A stretch of 64,000 nt of DNA, taken from NCBI GenBank assembly GCA_017441925.1, contig JAFRUE010000005.1, positions 62,001-126,000 of the forward strand, given 5' to 3'. Every line of letters begins with the position of its first letter. The stretch's first letter is position 1. The notes under the pieces are model-generated. The model saw nothing but the letters and a program-made list of their open reading frames with translations, had not been told where the DNA came from and ran no database searches. Positions 18,101 through 25,224 of this stretch are shown in pieces. The stretch is from Bacillota bacterium. GTDB taxonomy: Bacteria; Bacillota; Clostridia; Lachnospirales; Bianqueaceae. The position numbers were made by a program, and so were the translations under genes.

Positions 18101-18920
18101 ACCGTCTTCTGGCTGAAGATTCGACTTTCACTGCCGGCATGAAGGGACCAGCATAAGTGCTGACAACAGTTTCCGGATAGGACTCAGGTTCAAGTCCTTC
18201 GATATAAGTCCGAAGTGCTCCTACCTGATCTTCCGTGAGCGTGGCAAGTGCCGTCTCGATCTCCTCATCCGACATTTCCTTCAAAGTCGCATACTGCTCC
18301 TCTACGGTCAGGTCGGCAAAAGCTTTCTCTTCAGCCTTAGGCTCCTCGTCCTTGGTCTCTTCTACCTTGGCTTCTTCTGCCTTGGGCTCTTCGTCCTTAG
18401 GCTCCTCGTCCTTGGGCTCTTCAGCCTTAGGCTCCTCGTCCTTGGGCTCTTCAGCCTTGGGCTCTTCAACCTTGGGCTCTTCAACCTTGGGCTCTTCGGC
18501 CTTGGGCTCTTCGGCCTTAGGCCCTTCGGCCTTAGGCTCCTCGTCCTCGGGTTCTTCGTCCTTGGGCTCTTCGTCCTTGGATTCTTCGTCCTTGGGCTCT
18601 TCGTCCTTGGGTTCTTCGTCCTTGGGCTCTTCGTCCTTGGGTTCTTCGTCCTCGGTTTCTTCGTCCTTGGCCTCTTCGTCCTTGGCTTCTTCGTCCTTGG
18701 TCTCTTCATCCTCGGGCTCTACAGCCTTTGGCTCTTCAACCACGAGTTCTTCGGCCTTGCTCTCATCCTTGGACTCTTCTACAAGCGTCTGGCCGCTTTC
18801 TGCAGGCGCGCCGCTCTCGTCTTCAGCGGCAACTGCGGGAACAACAGCACTCATCATTATCAGTGCTGAAAGAAGGATGGCAAAAAGACGCCGCATGGAT
18901 TTATTGATCATTTTACGCAT
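15132..18920 (-). CDS. Pilus tip adhesin with vWA domain and cell-wall sorting signal
   Basis: A 1262-residue surface protein. A signal peptide (about 1-35) is followed by an acidic tract of EEPK(D/A) five-residue repeats (about 60-205), a vWA domain (about 325-560) with the MIDAS motif DQSGSM and VVVFTDG, several beta-sandwich segments, and a C-terminal SLTIKKSIEGTYADMTKTYS pilin-like module. The sorting signal is VPETG, a hydrophobic helix and a basic tail. ATG 18920 overlaps the stop of the upstream pilin by eight bases and has GAGG upstream; an in-frame GTG three codons earlier is less likely. As last gene of the operon with vWA and sorting signal it is the expected tip adhesin. The vWA part (about 17150-17950) is clearly more AT-rich than its flanks. 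Confidence 0.9.
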   Translation of the reverse strand: MRKMINKSMRRLFAILLSALIMMSAVVPAVAAEDESGAPAESGQTLVEESKDESKAEELVVEEPKAVEPEDEETKDEEAKDEEAKDEETEDEEPKDEEPKDEEPKDEEPKDEESKDEEPKDEEPEDEEPKAEGPKAEEPKAEEPKVEEPKVEEPKAEEPKDEEPKAEEPKDEEPKDEEPKAEEAKVEETKDEEPKAEEKAFADLTVEEQYATLKEMSDEEIETALATLTEDQVGALRTYIEGLEPESYPETVVSTYAGPFMPAVKVESSARRRLLAKNAGSKGSGNTPDGLELDKNIVENPDGTYTITLDSYTTGEVTSTEISTPVDIVLVLDQSGSMAYDFDGDSSSYANSRQKAMKDAVQNFISTVHEKYSESADHRISIVTFGSDAATRVDWTFVNNDGYSTLNDSVAGLPQSPSGATNVAAGMGRAQHLVTDLLNYSGNNTTRQKVVVVFTDGVPTTASDFSTGVANGALNAAANIKNAGATIFTVGIFGGADPNELYGASGHFTNSNGSVNSRWEDWRILIFGDVEQADIPAGNRFLNYLSSNYGSVTQIGLNRSVLDLLVAERIRYTITANNQRASTGYYLTADNAEDLDALFQSIAEQIATPTIDLGSSTVVKDIIAPQLQIPEDATVKFFTQAYDGSAFTGAKTQVTDGSIYLVPGEEDPKTVSVSGFDFNANCVTEEEKEDHSHGKKLIIEITVEPDPNFLGGTIDTNGADSGIYPEGANTPIGTFPVPENPFKLKAIEPKSAERNIYLSTEDQLAETFSSLRFTVGNNEVNFNDLFNGVNNAGVNYELIIMDGDVVKGTYRIPAGKTPSDEDSGWASIDGSAPVLPAKEYIIDSVVKDKNDSMDPVVTEGRISLNVFKPTLTYADKNVYYAGAQIAIADVAPTEIVWKCGDTLDTAVHMDTTKPTLTYTYDGVTGTTVDQTTDYTVEVTAVKNGEVDLLTTYPEGSVTFKRNCSVESLTGVDATAAEAFKIHVYTPSFTFDDDVKYYGEAYTLPTVNTSSIEWKNGTTAAPSSMDNAVPAVTVALTPTPETAFSGGYVQVTTDVPVKAVITLGGTDVTAALITAEKVTRTCTPEVCETVPAATVDTAFVVHVKTVSLTIKKSIEGTYADMTKTYSFNVSYSGNVAYSFSESTFTLGHNGEKELTGLPIGTVTVEESGILEGYTVAFDLNGAPGNPKTPSEGKASESLTLTAGTEENTIVVHNTLATVPETGIRFNDGMSSTLLLMIALGGMAAMAVLSVVKRFSGRVKPVRK
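18310..18730 (-). repeat. Tandem 15-base repeats coding for EEPKD/EEPKA units
   Basis: About 27 imperfect 15-base units inside the adhesin gene (plus-strand reading close to TCGTCCTTGGGCTCT). They encode Asp/Glu/Pro/Lys pentapeptides and likely form an extended acidic stalk between signal peptide and vWA domain. Low divergence between units suggests length change by slippage or recombination. Confidence 0.85.
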
Positions 18921-19755
18921 TGTCCTCACGTCCTTTCTTCGATTTCAGCATTACTGACATTAATGCGAGAAGTGCTGCAAAGGATACGAGCATGATCATG
19001 CTGTAGAACGGGAGATTGCTCGTATCACCGGTATCCGGTATAGCCGGCTTGGGTTTGGAAGATTCCTCAGGTTTAGAAGACTCTTCCGGTTTAGAGGATT
19101 CCTCAGGCTTAGAAGACTCTTCCGGTTTGGAGGATTCTTCTGTCTCAGAAGACTCTTCAGGCTCAGATGATTCTTCAGGCTCAGAAGACTCTTCCGGTTC
19201 TTCGTAGGAATAGGTCGGATCAAGCTCGATCTCGGTCGGCTTGAGGCTGTCGTCCGTCTCGGCGGTCAGCATTGTCAGCTTCAGCCCGCCTTCGGGATCG
19301 TTCGCGATGTAGCAGTAGAATTTGAATGTGCGGGCTTCGAAATAATAGCGGTCCGCGTTCTCTTTCTGTTCGTCTGTCGCGATGTCGCCTTTCAGTTCGT
19401 AGGCATAGATCCCCGGCTTTGTAAATGTGAAAGTCAGTTTCCCGTCCTGAACGAACCGTGTGCCTTCCTCAACGCTTTCACCCGTTCCGCCTACGCCTTT
19501 GAAGGTGAAGACGCCTTTTGCGTCCGCTTCCGCGGGAAGAGGCGCTTCGTCCTCAGCTGTCACGATATAGTGGAAAACGTCGTCCACTGTCGTGTCCGTT
19601 GTCGTGTAGACATGCTTAAACGGAATGGTTACTGTTAGAGGTTCGTACTCACTGCCTGCAGCGTCGGCCGGAATCCCGGTCGATACAAAGCAGATCAGCA
19701 GCACCAGTGCTAAAAGCATGCCCAACACCTTTGCGTGCTTTTGTGTTTTTTTCAT
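18913..19755 (-). CDS. Minor (basal) pilin with Spy0128-like domain
   Basis: A 280-residue exported pilin. It has a signal peptide (1-32), one Spy0128/FctA-type domain (about 37-175) with TFTFTKPGIYAYELKGD, a tract of EESSEP/EESSKP repeats (about 183-232), then the sorting signal IPDTG (about 239-243), a hydrophobic helix and a basic tail. The Ser/Glu/Pro spacer would carry the domain through the wall, as expected for an anchor pilin of the FctB kind. It is 3 bases downstream of the sortase gene and overlaps the adhesin start by eight bases, so translation is coupled. Confidence 0.88.
   Translation of the reverse strand: MKKTQKHAKVLGMLLALVLLICFVSTGIPADAAGSEYEPLTVTIPFKHVYTTTDTTVDDVFHYIVTAEDEAPLPAEADAKGVFTFKGVGGTGESVEEGTRFVQDGKLTFTFTKPGIYAYELKGDIATDEQKENADRYYFEARTFKFYCYIANDPEGGLKLTMLTAETDDSLKPTEIELDPTYSYEEPEESSEPEESSEPEESSETEESSKPEESSKPEESSKPEESSKPEESSKPKPAIPDTGDTSNLPFYSMIMLVSFAALLALMSVMLKSKKGREDNA
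19055..19200 (-). repeat. 30-base tandem repeats coding for EESSKP/EESSEP units in the minor pilin
   Basis: Alternating 15-base units (plus-strand reading near GATTCCTCAGGTTTA and GACTCTTCCGGTTTA) make a Ser/Glu/Pro spacer of about 50 residues before the sorting signal. Similar EESSK units occur in the lipoprotein at 25916-27706, so the spacer type is shared by unrelated surface proteins. Confidence 0.8.
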
Positions 19756-19758
19756 AGG

Positions 19759-20688
19759 TTAATTCTTCTTTCTCTTAGGCCGTTTCCGGCTGGTCAATAC
19801 CCTGATTGCGATGAGCAGCAGAATCAGGAAAACGATCACCACGATCCATAACCCGACGGGGTATTGCGCAAATTGATTCAATTGTTTCGCGTCGACACCC
19901 TTCCCACGGTTGATGACGACGGGCTTCTCTACGACTGGCGGCAGATGGTTCTCATCGCACAGCTTGCCGAAAAGCAGATACCGTCCGTTTGTTATCGCGG
20001 AGGTGCAGGTCGAGAGCACTATGATCTGATCTTCCGCCGTAACGGGAAGATCCCGCCGGCAGACCGCCTTGGCATATATCTCATCGATATATTCCTGGCG
20101 TCTGTCCCCGTCCGCGATCGCGGGGGAGAACAGCAGATGGTCATAGGCGCTCGTCAGGACTAAAGCGAAGAAATCGATGCCGTGGTCGCTCCCGTTGTAG
20201 TACAGGTTCCCGTAAGGATGAGCGTCGAAGTACGAAGCTTCGGCAAAATCGCTCAGCGCGCCGAACATCATCTTCTTCTCCATATGGTGTCCGTAGATGA
20301 TACTGTTAAAATCGTCAAAGTCAGGGCTGTTTCTGTAATCAAGAAAGATCGCGCCGGAAAGAGCGTACGCCCCTTCGGCATTGGTGTTGATGTACTTGTC
20401 GTTATTCGTTGTCTGCGTCATCGGATAGTCGATAGGAGTATCGATAACGGTCAGCCAAGCGAAAACCTCGGGATTGACTGCACGCAGTTCTTCAAAACTC
20501 ACCGTATCGTCAACTGTCGGCCTGAAGGCGACATAGTTGTTGGAATCAGCAGCGTTGTAGACCTGCTGTGAATCCCAGAGTGAGTACACACCGATCAGGA
20601 GCACTACGCATAACGCGGCCTTAATGATGAGGTCGGTTATCCGGTCTATGGCTCTGACTGATTGAAAAGCTATTTTCTCAAGAGTCAT
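19759..20688 (-). CDS. srtB: Class B sortase (pilus polymerase)
   Basis: A 309-residue sortase. It has an N-terminal membrane anchor (about 20-40), a catalytic domain with H134 in IIYGHHM, C228 in VLSTCTS and R236 in NGRYLLFGKL, and a second hydrophobic helix at about 275-298 followed by a basic tail. All three catalytic residues are present. FCT-type pilus loci of streptococci use a class B sortase together with FctA-like pilins, which matches its position between major and minor pilin genes. Confidence 0.93.
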   Translation of the reverse strand: MTLEKIAFQSVRAIDRITDLIIKAALCVVLLIGVYSLWDSQQVYNAADSNNYVAFRPTVDDTVSFEELRAVNPEVFAWLTVIDTPIDYPMTQTTNNDKYINTNAEGAYALSGAIFLDYRNSPDFDDFNSIIYGHHMEKKMMFGALSDFAEASYFDAHPYGNLYYNGSDHGIDFFALVLTSAYDHLLFSPAIADGDRRQEYIDEIYAKAVCRRDLPVTAEDQIIVLSTCTSAITNGRYLLFGKLCDENHLPPVVEKPVVINRGKGVDAKQLNQFAQYPVGLWIVVIVFLILLLIAIRVLTSRKRPKRKKN

Positions 20689-20750
20689 AGTAAATCTTAA
20701 TCTGTCAGCGACCGAGGCCCGACCGAAGCCTTGTTCGAAACAGCAGTTCT

Positions 20751-20782
20751 GGTACGGGCGGGGATCTGTCCCCGCCCGTACC
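20751..20782 (-). promoter_or_regulatory. Strong hairpin between major pilin and sortase genes
   Basis: A perfect 14-bp GC-rich stem (GGTACGGGCGGGGA and its complement) with a 4-base loop, 46 bases after the major pilin stop. It has no T-run, so it is not a standard terminator. It could protect the 3' end of the pilin message or lower read-through into the sortase gene, giving more pilin than sortase. Confidence 0.75.
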
Positions 20783-20828
20783 CCGATTGTCAGATCTGAT
20801 TGATAAATCCGTTATAATTCGTGAAGAA

Positions 20829-21893
20829 TTAAGCCTTGTAAGCCTTCTTCTTCAGAGCCATGAAAGCCAGAGCTCCGCCGGCAATTACAACCAGCAGAAT
20901 GTAAGGCAGATTGTTGATGATAACACCGGTGGGAGGAGTGATGTTTTCACGATTGTTCTCGATAGCAACGTTCTTGCCGGAAGCAGTGATCGTGATACCT
21001 GCTTTATCAACATTAGCGCCATATTCGCTATAAGCAGTGTCAGGTGTCTCTACATCGCCCGTGACTTTGCTTCTGTAATACTGGTCCTGAGTTTCTTTTA
21101 CGGTAAAGGTAGTACCAGCGGGAAGCTTAGTGAACTGAATCTTGCCACCGTCAGCCAGGTCAGCAGAGGCAGTCTTAGTTTCCGCATTCCAAGTTGTTCC
21201 TTCAGCAACTGCAACATTGTCTACACTGGCGGTTCCAGGAAGAGTAAGAACAACAGATACCGGGAATGTCTTGGTCTTGTCAGCATATGTACCGGTAATG
21301 GACTTGGTAACGGTCAGAACTCCGTTCTCATCCTCATCAAGAACTTCGGTATAAGTGTTTTCAAACTTGAAGCCATCAGCATCGTCCTTAGTCGGATCCT
21401 TCTTCTCTTCGCCTTCATAGACGATGTAATTGGTGATCTCAAGTCCGCCGTCTGCCTTATTGGCAACATAGACTTCCAGTTTATAAGTAGTAGTATCAAA
21501 TGTCAGTGTCTTGGTTTTACCTTCGGTCTCAGGAACATTGAAGGTATCCTCTGTTACGTTGTAAACATATACGCCGGCGTGCGGGAAAGTCTTACCTTCG
21601 AAGATCGAAGCAAGAGTCTTTTCTCCCTTAGCAAGGTCATCTGTCTGGTCACCGACAGTAATCGAAGCGCTAACTGCAGGATGCTCAGTCGCAGTCGTAG
21701 AACCTGCCAGACCAACAGCCGTAAAAGTAAATGTGTATGTATTGATTCCTGTCAGGTCGATGCCATCTGCAACGCTCAGCTCCTTAATGAGCTTCGGTTC
21801 AGCCGGTGTTTCGTCTGCTGCGAAAGCTGCGAATGATCCCAGAGAGGCAACCATCATGACAGCAAGCAGAATGCTTAAAAATCTTTTCATCAT
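20829..21893 (-). CDS. Major pilin, FctA/Spy0128-like
   Basis: A 354-residue pilin. It has a signal peptide (1-25), a first Spy0128-type domain (about 30-175, with GIDLTGINTYTFTFTAVGLA), a second one (about 188-312, with VTKSITGTYADKTKTFPVSV), sorting motif TPPTG (about 319-323) followed by VI, a hydrophobic helix and a basic tail. Such domains normally carry internal Lys-Asn isopeptide bonds; the exact residues cannot be assigned by eye. The sorting motif differs from those of the minor pilin (IPDTG) and adhesin (VPETG). Confidence 0.92.
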   Translation of the reverse strand: MMKRFLSILLAVMMVASLGSFAAFAADETPAEPKLIKELSVADGIDLTGINTYTFTFTAVGLAGSTTATEHPAVSASITVGDQTDDLAKGEKTLASIFEGKTFPHAGVYVYNVTEDTFNVPETEGKTKTLTFDTTTYKLEVYVANKADGGLEITNYIVYEGEEKKDPTKDDADGFKFENTYTEVLDEDENGVLTVTKSITGTYADKTKTFPVSVVLTLPGTASVDNVAVAEGTTWNAETKTASADLADGGKIQFTKLPAGTTFTVKETQDQYYRSKVTGDVETPDTAYSEYGANVDKAGITITASGKNVAIENNRENITPPTGVIINNLPYILLVVIAGGALAFMALKKKAYKA

Positions 21894-21960
21894 GTTTTCT
21901 CCTTATTTAAGAATGTTTATAACAAAGCCGGTTTCGGTCGGTAACCGGTTTTATTATCAG

Positions 21961-22581
21961 TTAGAAATTCCTTCGGCGGAAGAGGCCGACGAGGCGGCCG
22001 TCGATATCCGCGATCCTGACACAGCCAAAGATGCGGCTGTCTGTTGCGTTAGGCCGATTGTCACCGAGGACGAAGACTTCGCCTTCGGGCACCGTTAGCG
22101 GGAAGGTGACGGCGTCTACGAAGCTCGTGGTCTCGCCGACGGCTCTCGGCTCCTGAACCATCGCCCCGTTGACGATAAGCCCACCGGCCTCGATGTCGAC
22201 AGTATCGCCGGCGACCGCGACAATACGCGAGACGATCTACTTCTCTTCATGGTGAACGATGACAACATCGTCTGCCGCATAGTCATTGACCAGCCGGTAA
22301 TAGAAAAGCAAATCTCCATCCTGGACAGCCGGCTGCATGTTCAGGCTCTGATTGCGCGTTACGCCGAAAACGTAGCTGAACAGTACGAATACGGTCAGGG
22401 CAACGATCATGAGTTTAATGACGAACATCAGCAGGGCGATAGCGAGCCGGGAAAGCTTTTTGCCGGCTTTAGCAGGGTCTTTCTCCTCCTGCTGTACGGG
22501 TTCGGGCGCTTCCTGTTCCGGTTGCTGTACAGGTTCGGATGTTTCCGGTTCCGGTATGGATAACAGGTCTTCAGATTCCAT
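21961..22581 (-). pseudogene. SipA-like signal peptidase homologue of the pilus locus, interrupted by an in-frame TAG
   Basis: A signal peptidase I-like gene at the head of the pilus operon. ATG 22581 follows AGGAG; then come a Glu/Pro/Gln-rich cytoplasmic tail, a TM at about 48-70, and the catalytic-region equivalent SLNMQPAVQDGD (79-90). Codon 115 (22237-22239) is TAG, and the frame continues without shift into IVSRIVAVAGDTVDI and VFVLGDNRPNATDSR to the TAA at 21961. Where active enzymes have Ser (SMxP) there is N81; where they have the general-base Lys (KRV) there is S118. Both catalytic residues are therefore absent, as in streptococcal SipA, which assists pilus assembly without peptidase activity. 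The TAG may be a mutation (pilus phase-off), a sequencing error, or read through. Confidence 0.8.
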
Positions 22582-22725
22582 AGAGTGTTTACTCCTGTCT
22601 GCAGTGAGGTCTGCTGCACGCGAAATATCACTCGGGGACAATAATCCATACAACAGACTGATGTCTTGTCAGCCACGGCATCTGTATGCTCTCTGCAGCT
22701 CTGCCTGCAGTTGACTGAAAATTAT

Positions 22726-22755
22726 ACTATAGTGTTTATGTAAATTCATTGTAAA
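22726..22755 (-). promoter_or_regulatory. Candidate promoter of the pilus operon
   Basis: Minus-strand TTTACA (22750-22755) and TATAGT (22726-22731), spacer 18, in a very AT-rich stretch; an overlapping TATAAT lies at 22721-22726. It predicts a leader of about 140 bases before the SipA-like gene. Confidence 0.4.
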
Positions 22756-22956
22756 TATATCACAGAAAAGATGAGAAGTTATGTCAACAAATCCGTGTTC
22801 CGTTTCCGCTGATACAATTGACATATTTATGTCTAAAATGCAGAAAACTCTGTAAATTAGGCAGACTTTCCCCTTCATTACCCATAAACACAGTCTAATT
22901 ATATATTTTAGTTAACAGAAACGCAATACCTTTTTGTAAAAAATATATATTATAAA

Positions 22957-23091
22957 TTACTTTTTACAGTTTACACTATATTTAGTATTCTTCTTTAACA
23001 CACAACACAAAATTGTCCGGTACAGCCACAGGATAAGCAGGTTGCCAGCAGCAATCAGTCCGTAAATCTGACGCCAGATGGTATTTTTCAT
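22957..23091 (-). CDS. Possible small membrane peptide (44 residues)
   Basis: A 44-residue frame with one hydrophobic stretch (YGLIAAGNLLILWLYRTIL) and a Lys-rich tail. No clear Shine-Dalgarno sequence precedes it, and the aldo/keto reductase promoter overlaps its start, so expression is doubtful. The rest of the gap 22582-23147 is AT-rich and holds only promoters. Confidence 0.2.
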   Translation of the reverse strand: MKNTIWRQIYGLIAAGNLLILWLYRTILCCVLKKNTKYSVNCKK

Positions 23092-23119
23092 ATTCAAGTC
23101 TGCAAGCATGTGCTATAAT
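23091..23119 (+). promoter_or_regulatory. Promoter of aldo/keto reductase gene
   Basis: TATAAT at 23114-23119 with a weak -35 (TATTCA, 23091-23096), spacer 17, just ahead of an AGGAGGGG ribosome binding site. Confidence 0.45.
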
Positions 23120-23147
23120 AAGACAAATAACAGACAGGAGGGGTCAT

Positions 23148-24125
23148 ATGAAGTATAATTATTTCCCGAATACCGGGCTTAAAGTGTCCCGCATCTCGCT
23201 CGGCACCATGATGTTCGGCGGGCAGACCAGCGAGGCGGACAGTATCGACATCATCCACTGCGCGCTGGACGGCGGCATCAATTTCATCGACACGGCTGAC
23301 CAGTACAACCGCGGCGCAAGCGAGATCGCGGTCGGCAAGGCGCTCGCGGGGCGGCGCGACAGCGTGATTCTGGCGACAAAGGTATGCAATCCGATGAGCG
23401 ATGACATGAATGACCAGGGGCTTTCCCGCCGCCATATCATTTCCGCCTGCGAAGCCAGTCTGAAGCGTCTGGGGACGGATTATATTGATATTTATTACAT
23501 GCACAAGCCGGACTACAATACGCCGGTCGAGGAATCGATCGAGGCGATGACGCAGCTCGTGCGCGACGGCAAAGTCCGCTATATCGGCATCTCCAACTAT
23601 GCTTCCTGGCAGGCGGCCGATATTCTCTGGACCGCCGAGCTCAAGAACCTCATCAAGCCGGTCGTGACACAGAACGTCTACAATCTGCTGACCCGCGGCA
23701 TCGAGGAGGAGCTGCTGCCCTTCTGCCGCGAGCATAAAGTAGGGCTGACGGTCTACAATCCGATCGCCGCAGGGCTGCTCGCCGGCAAGCACAAATATGG
23801 CGACCGCCCGACTCCGGAGACGCGTTTTGCGCTGAACAAGACCTATGCGGACCGCTACTGGAACGAAAAGAATTTCCAGGCGCTGGATTCTTTCATCAAG
23901 CTGGCGGAGGACTGCGGCATGCCGATCCTCGAATTTGCGATGAAGTGGGTCGACGCCTGCCCGCTGGTGACCTCGATCATCTCCGGCGTCAGCCGCAAAG
24001 AACAGCTTGTGCAGAATATGTCGATTCTGGAAAGCGGAAACGGCGCGATCCCCGCAGAAGCGATGGCCCGCGCGGCTGAGATCTACGCCGACCTGACGGG
24101 CCGCCGGTTCAAGTACAATCGGTAA
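23148..24125 (+). CDS. Aldo/keto reductase (YajO/PdxI-like group)
   Basis: A 325-residue TIM-barrel NADPH-dependent oxidoreductase. The catalytic tetrad is visible as Asp and Tyr in FIDTADQYNRG, Lys in ILATKVCN and His in IYYMHKPD; SIISGVSRKEQLVQNM near the C-terminus is the cofactor-binding region. AGGAGG precedes the start. Natural substrate unknown. It is a single gene, followed by a 590-base gap containing a palindrome array. Confidence 0.9.
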   Translation: MKYNYFPNTGLKVSRISLGTMMFGGQTSEADSIDIIHCALDGGINFIDTADQYNRGASEIAVGKALAGRRDSVILATKVCNPMSDDMNDQGLSRRHIISACEASLKRLGTDYIDIYYMHKPDYNTPVEESIEAMTQLVRDGKVRYIGISNYASWQAADILWTAELKNLIKPVVTQNVYNLLTRGIEEELLPFCREHKVGLTVYNPIAAGLLAGKHKYGDRPTPETRFALNKTYADRYWNEKNFQALDSFIKLAEDCGMPILEFAMKWVDACPLVTSIISGVSRKEQLVQNMSILESGNGAIPAEAMARAAEIYADLTGRRFKYNR

Positions 24126-24190
24126 CGACCGGCCCGGTTAGTCGGCCCGATCACAGTCTCCGGGATCCCGCACACTCCGACCCGAAAGCA

Positions 24191-24482
24191 AGAACTGTCC
24201 CTATTCGGCCGCAGAAATGGCGGTTTTCTGTTCGGCAGTTTCTTTTCCCTCATTTTGGGTCCCTGAGGGAAGGCTCCGGCTGAACAATTCAGCAAAACTT
24301 CAAATAATACAGTACAAAGTTGCTTCTGTGTACTGAACAGATTAAAAAAATCTCCTAAAATTCAGCCGGCAGGCCTCTTTTCGGCTGAAAAATCGTGCAG
24401 AAATGCAGATTTTTCAGTATTGTTCAGCACGGAGAAGGCGCCAAATACTGAACAATTTTGAAAAACCACGAAAAATTCAGCC
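24191..24482. repeat. Tandem array of four CTGAA-type palindromic elements (family 1)
   Basis: Elements lie at 24277-24315, 24330-24368, 24382-24420 and 24445-24482. Each has CTGAA and TTCAG (TACAG in the first) separated by exactly 23 bases, with outer extensions CGG, GTA or ATA. CTGAA cores begin at 24280, 24333, 24385 and 24448, giving steps 53, 52, 63, the same two spacings as the array at 12.3 kb. AGAACTGTCCCT at 24191-24202 precedes it in the same orientation as at 12.3 kb. The array sits between two convergent gene ends, which argues against a promoter role. Confidence 0.85.
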
Positions 24483-24585
24483 AGACCCCATCGGCGACTG
24501 AACCAAATGAGCATAAGGCAGCCGGATTCCACGCTGTATCTTCGTCTGGCACGCCTCCATCCGGCGCAACGCACACAAAGACAGT

Positions 24586-24611
24586 CGCATCATTAGATGC
24601 GGCAGTTTTTT
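24586..24611 (+). terminator. Possible terminator
   Basis: A 6-bp stem CGCATC / GATGCG with an ATTA loop, then GCAG and six T residues. It is 460 bases past the aldo/keto reductase stop, on the far side of the palindrome array. Confidence 0.35.
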
Positions 24612-24669
24612 CTGTCAGTAATTGTATCTTTTCGTGAAATCCGGATCAAATGCTGACACTTTTAGCCAC

Positions 24670-24700
24670 AAAAAACCGCCGCACGTCCGTGCGGCGGTTT
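24670..24700 (-). terminator. Intrinsic terminator of the DUF1508 gene
   Basis: A perfect 12-bp stem (AAACCGCCGCAC and complement, loop GTCC), ending in a run of six T on the minus strand, 19 bases past the stop. Confidence 0.9.
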
Positions 24701-24718
24701 CTGATGACTTGTCTGGTC

Positions 24719-25087
24719 TTATTCGACCTTCTCGACCGCTGCGTCCGGAGCATTCTTGCCGATGCTCTCGATGCCGTTCAGCGCGCTCTTCTTGGACTTA
24801 TAGCCCTCGGAATGTGCGATGATCTGGCCGTTTTTGGCTTTCAGACGGAAGCGGATCTCGCCTGCTTTGTCGGTATATACTTCGAACTTGGGATGCTTAA
24901 CCGGTGCATAATTCTCTACGGTCTGATCTTCTACTGCTGCCGCGCAGTTCTTACGGACGCTCTCTACGCCGTTGCGGCAGGTCTTCTCGGATTTATATAC
25001 CTGAGAGCTGGCAATGATCTCACCGTTTCCCGCCTTAAGATCAAACTTGAAACCGGCTGCGGTCTGTTTTACAGCAAATTTACCCAT
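24719..25087 (-). CDS. YegP-like protein with two DUF1508 repeats
   Basis: A 122-residue protein made of two DUF1508 units: residues 1-50 (FKFDLKAGNGEIIASSQVYK) and 68-115 (IRFRLKAKNGQIIAHSEGYK). Each has the family pattern of beta strands, a G-(E/Q)-I-I-A-x-S turn and a Y-K-S-(E/K)-K-x-x-x-x-x-G-(V/I)-E-S helix. It is cytoplasmic, of unknown function. AGGAGGG precedes the start and a strong terminator follows, so it is monocistronic. Confidence 0.9.
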   Translation of the reverse strand: MGKFAVKQTAAGFKFDLKAGNGEIIASSQVYKSEKTCRNGVESVRKNCAAAVEDQTVENYAPVKHPKFEVYTDKAGEIRFRLKAKNGQIIAHSEGYKSKKSALNGIESIGKNAPDAAVEKVE

Positions 25088-25224
25088 GAAAAACCCTCCT
25101 TGATTTCGTTGTTGCGGCCTGCTGCCGTCTTAGCTAGTTTCAGTTTAATCAAAACAGGCGGCAATGTCAAGATTTCTTTCACAAAAATGCGATAAAAACA
25201 CAAAAACGGTCCCGGCAAGACCCG

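Noticed and set aside
18235-18957. Ser-rich 240-residue reading frame on the plus strand
   Set aside because: It is the mirror of the acidic repeat tract of the adhesin; the 15-base repeat keeps this frame open. No ribosome binding site.
21961-22581. Genome-wide TAG recoding as explanation of the amber codon
   Set aside because: Only one in-frame TAG was seen among more than 40 genes, and it is in a gene that may be dispensable; a single mutation, read-through or sequencing error is simpler.
22669-22878. 69-residue minus-strand reading frame upstream of the pilus operon
   Set aside because: No ribosome binding site, AT-rich, and it covers the likely pilus promoter.
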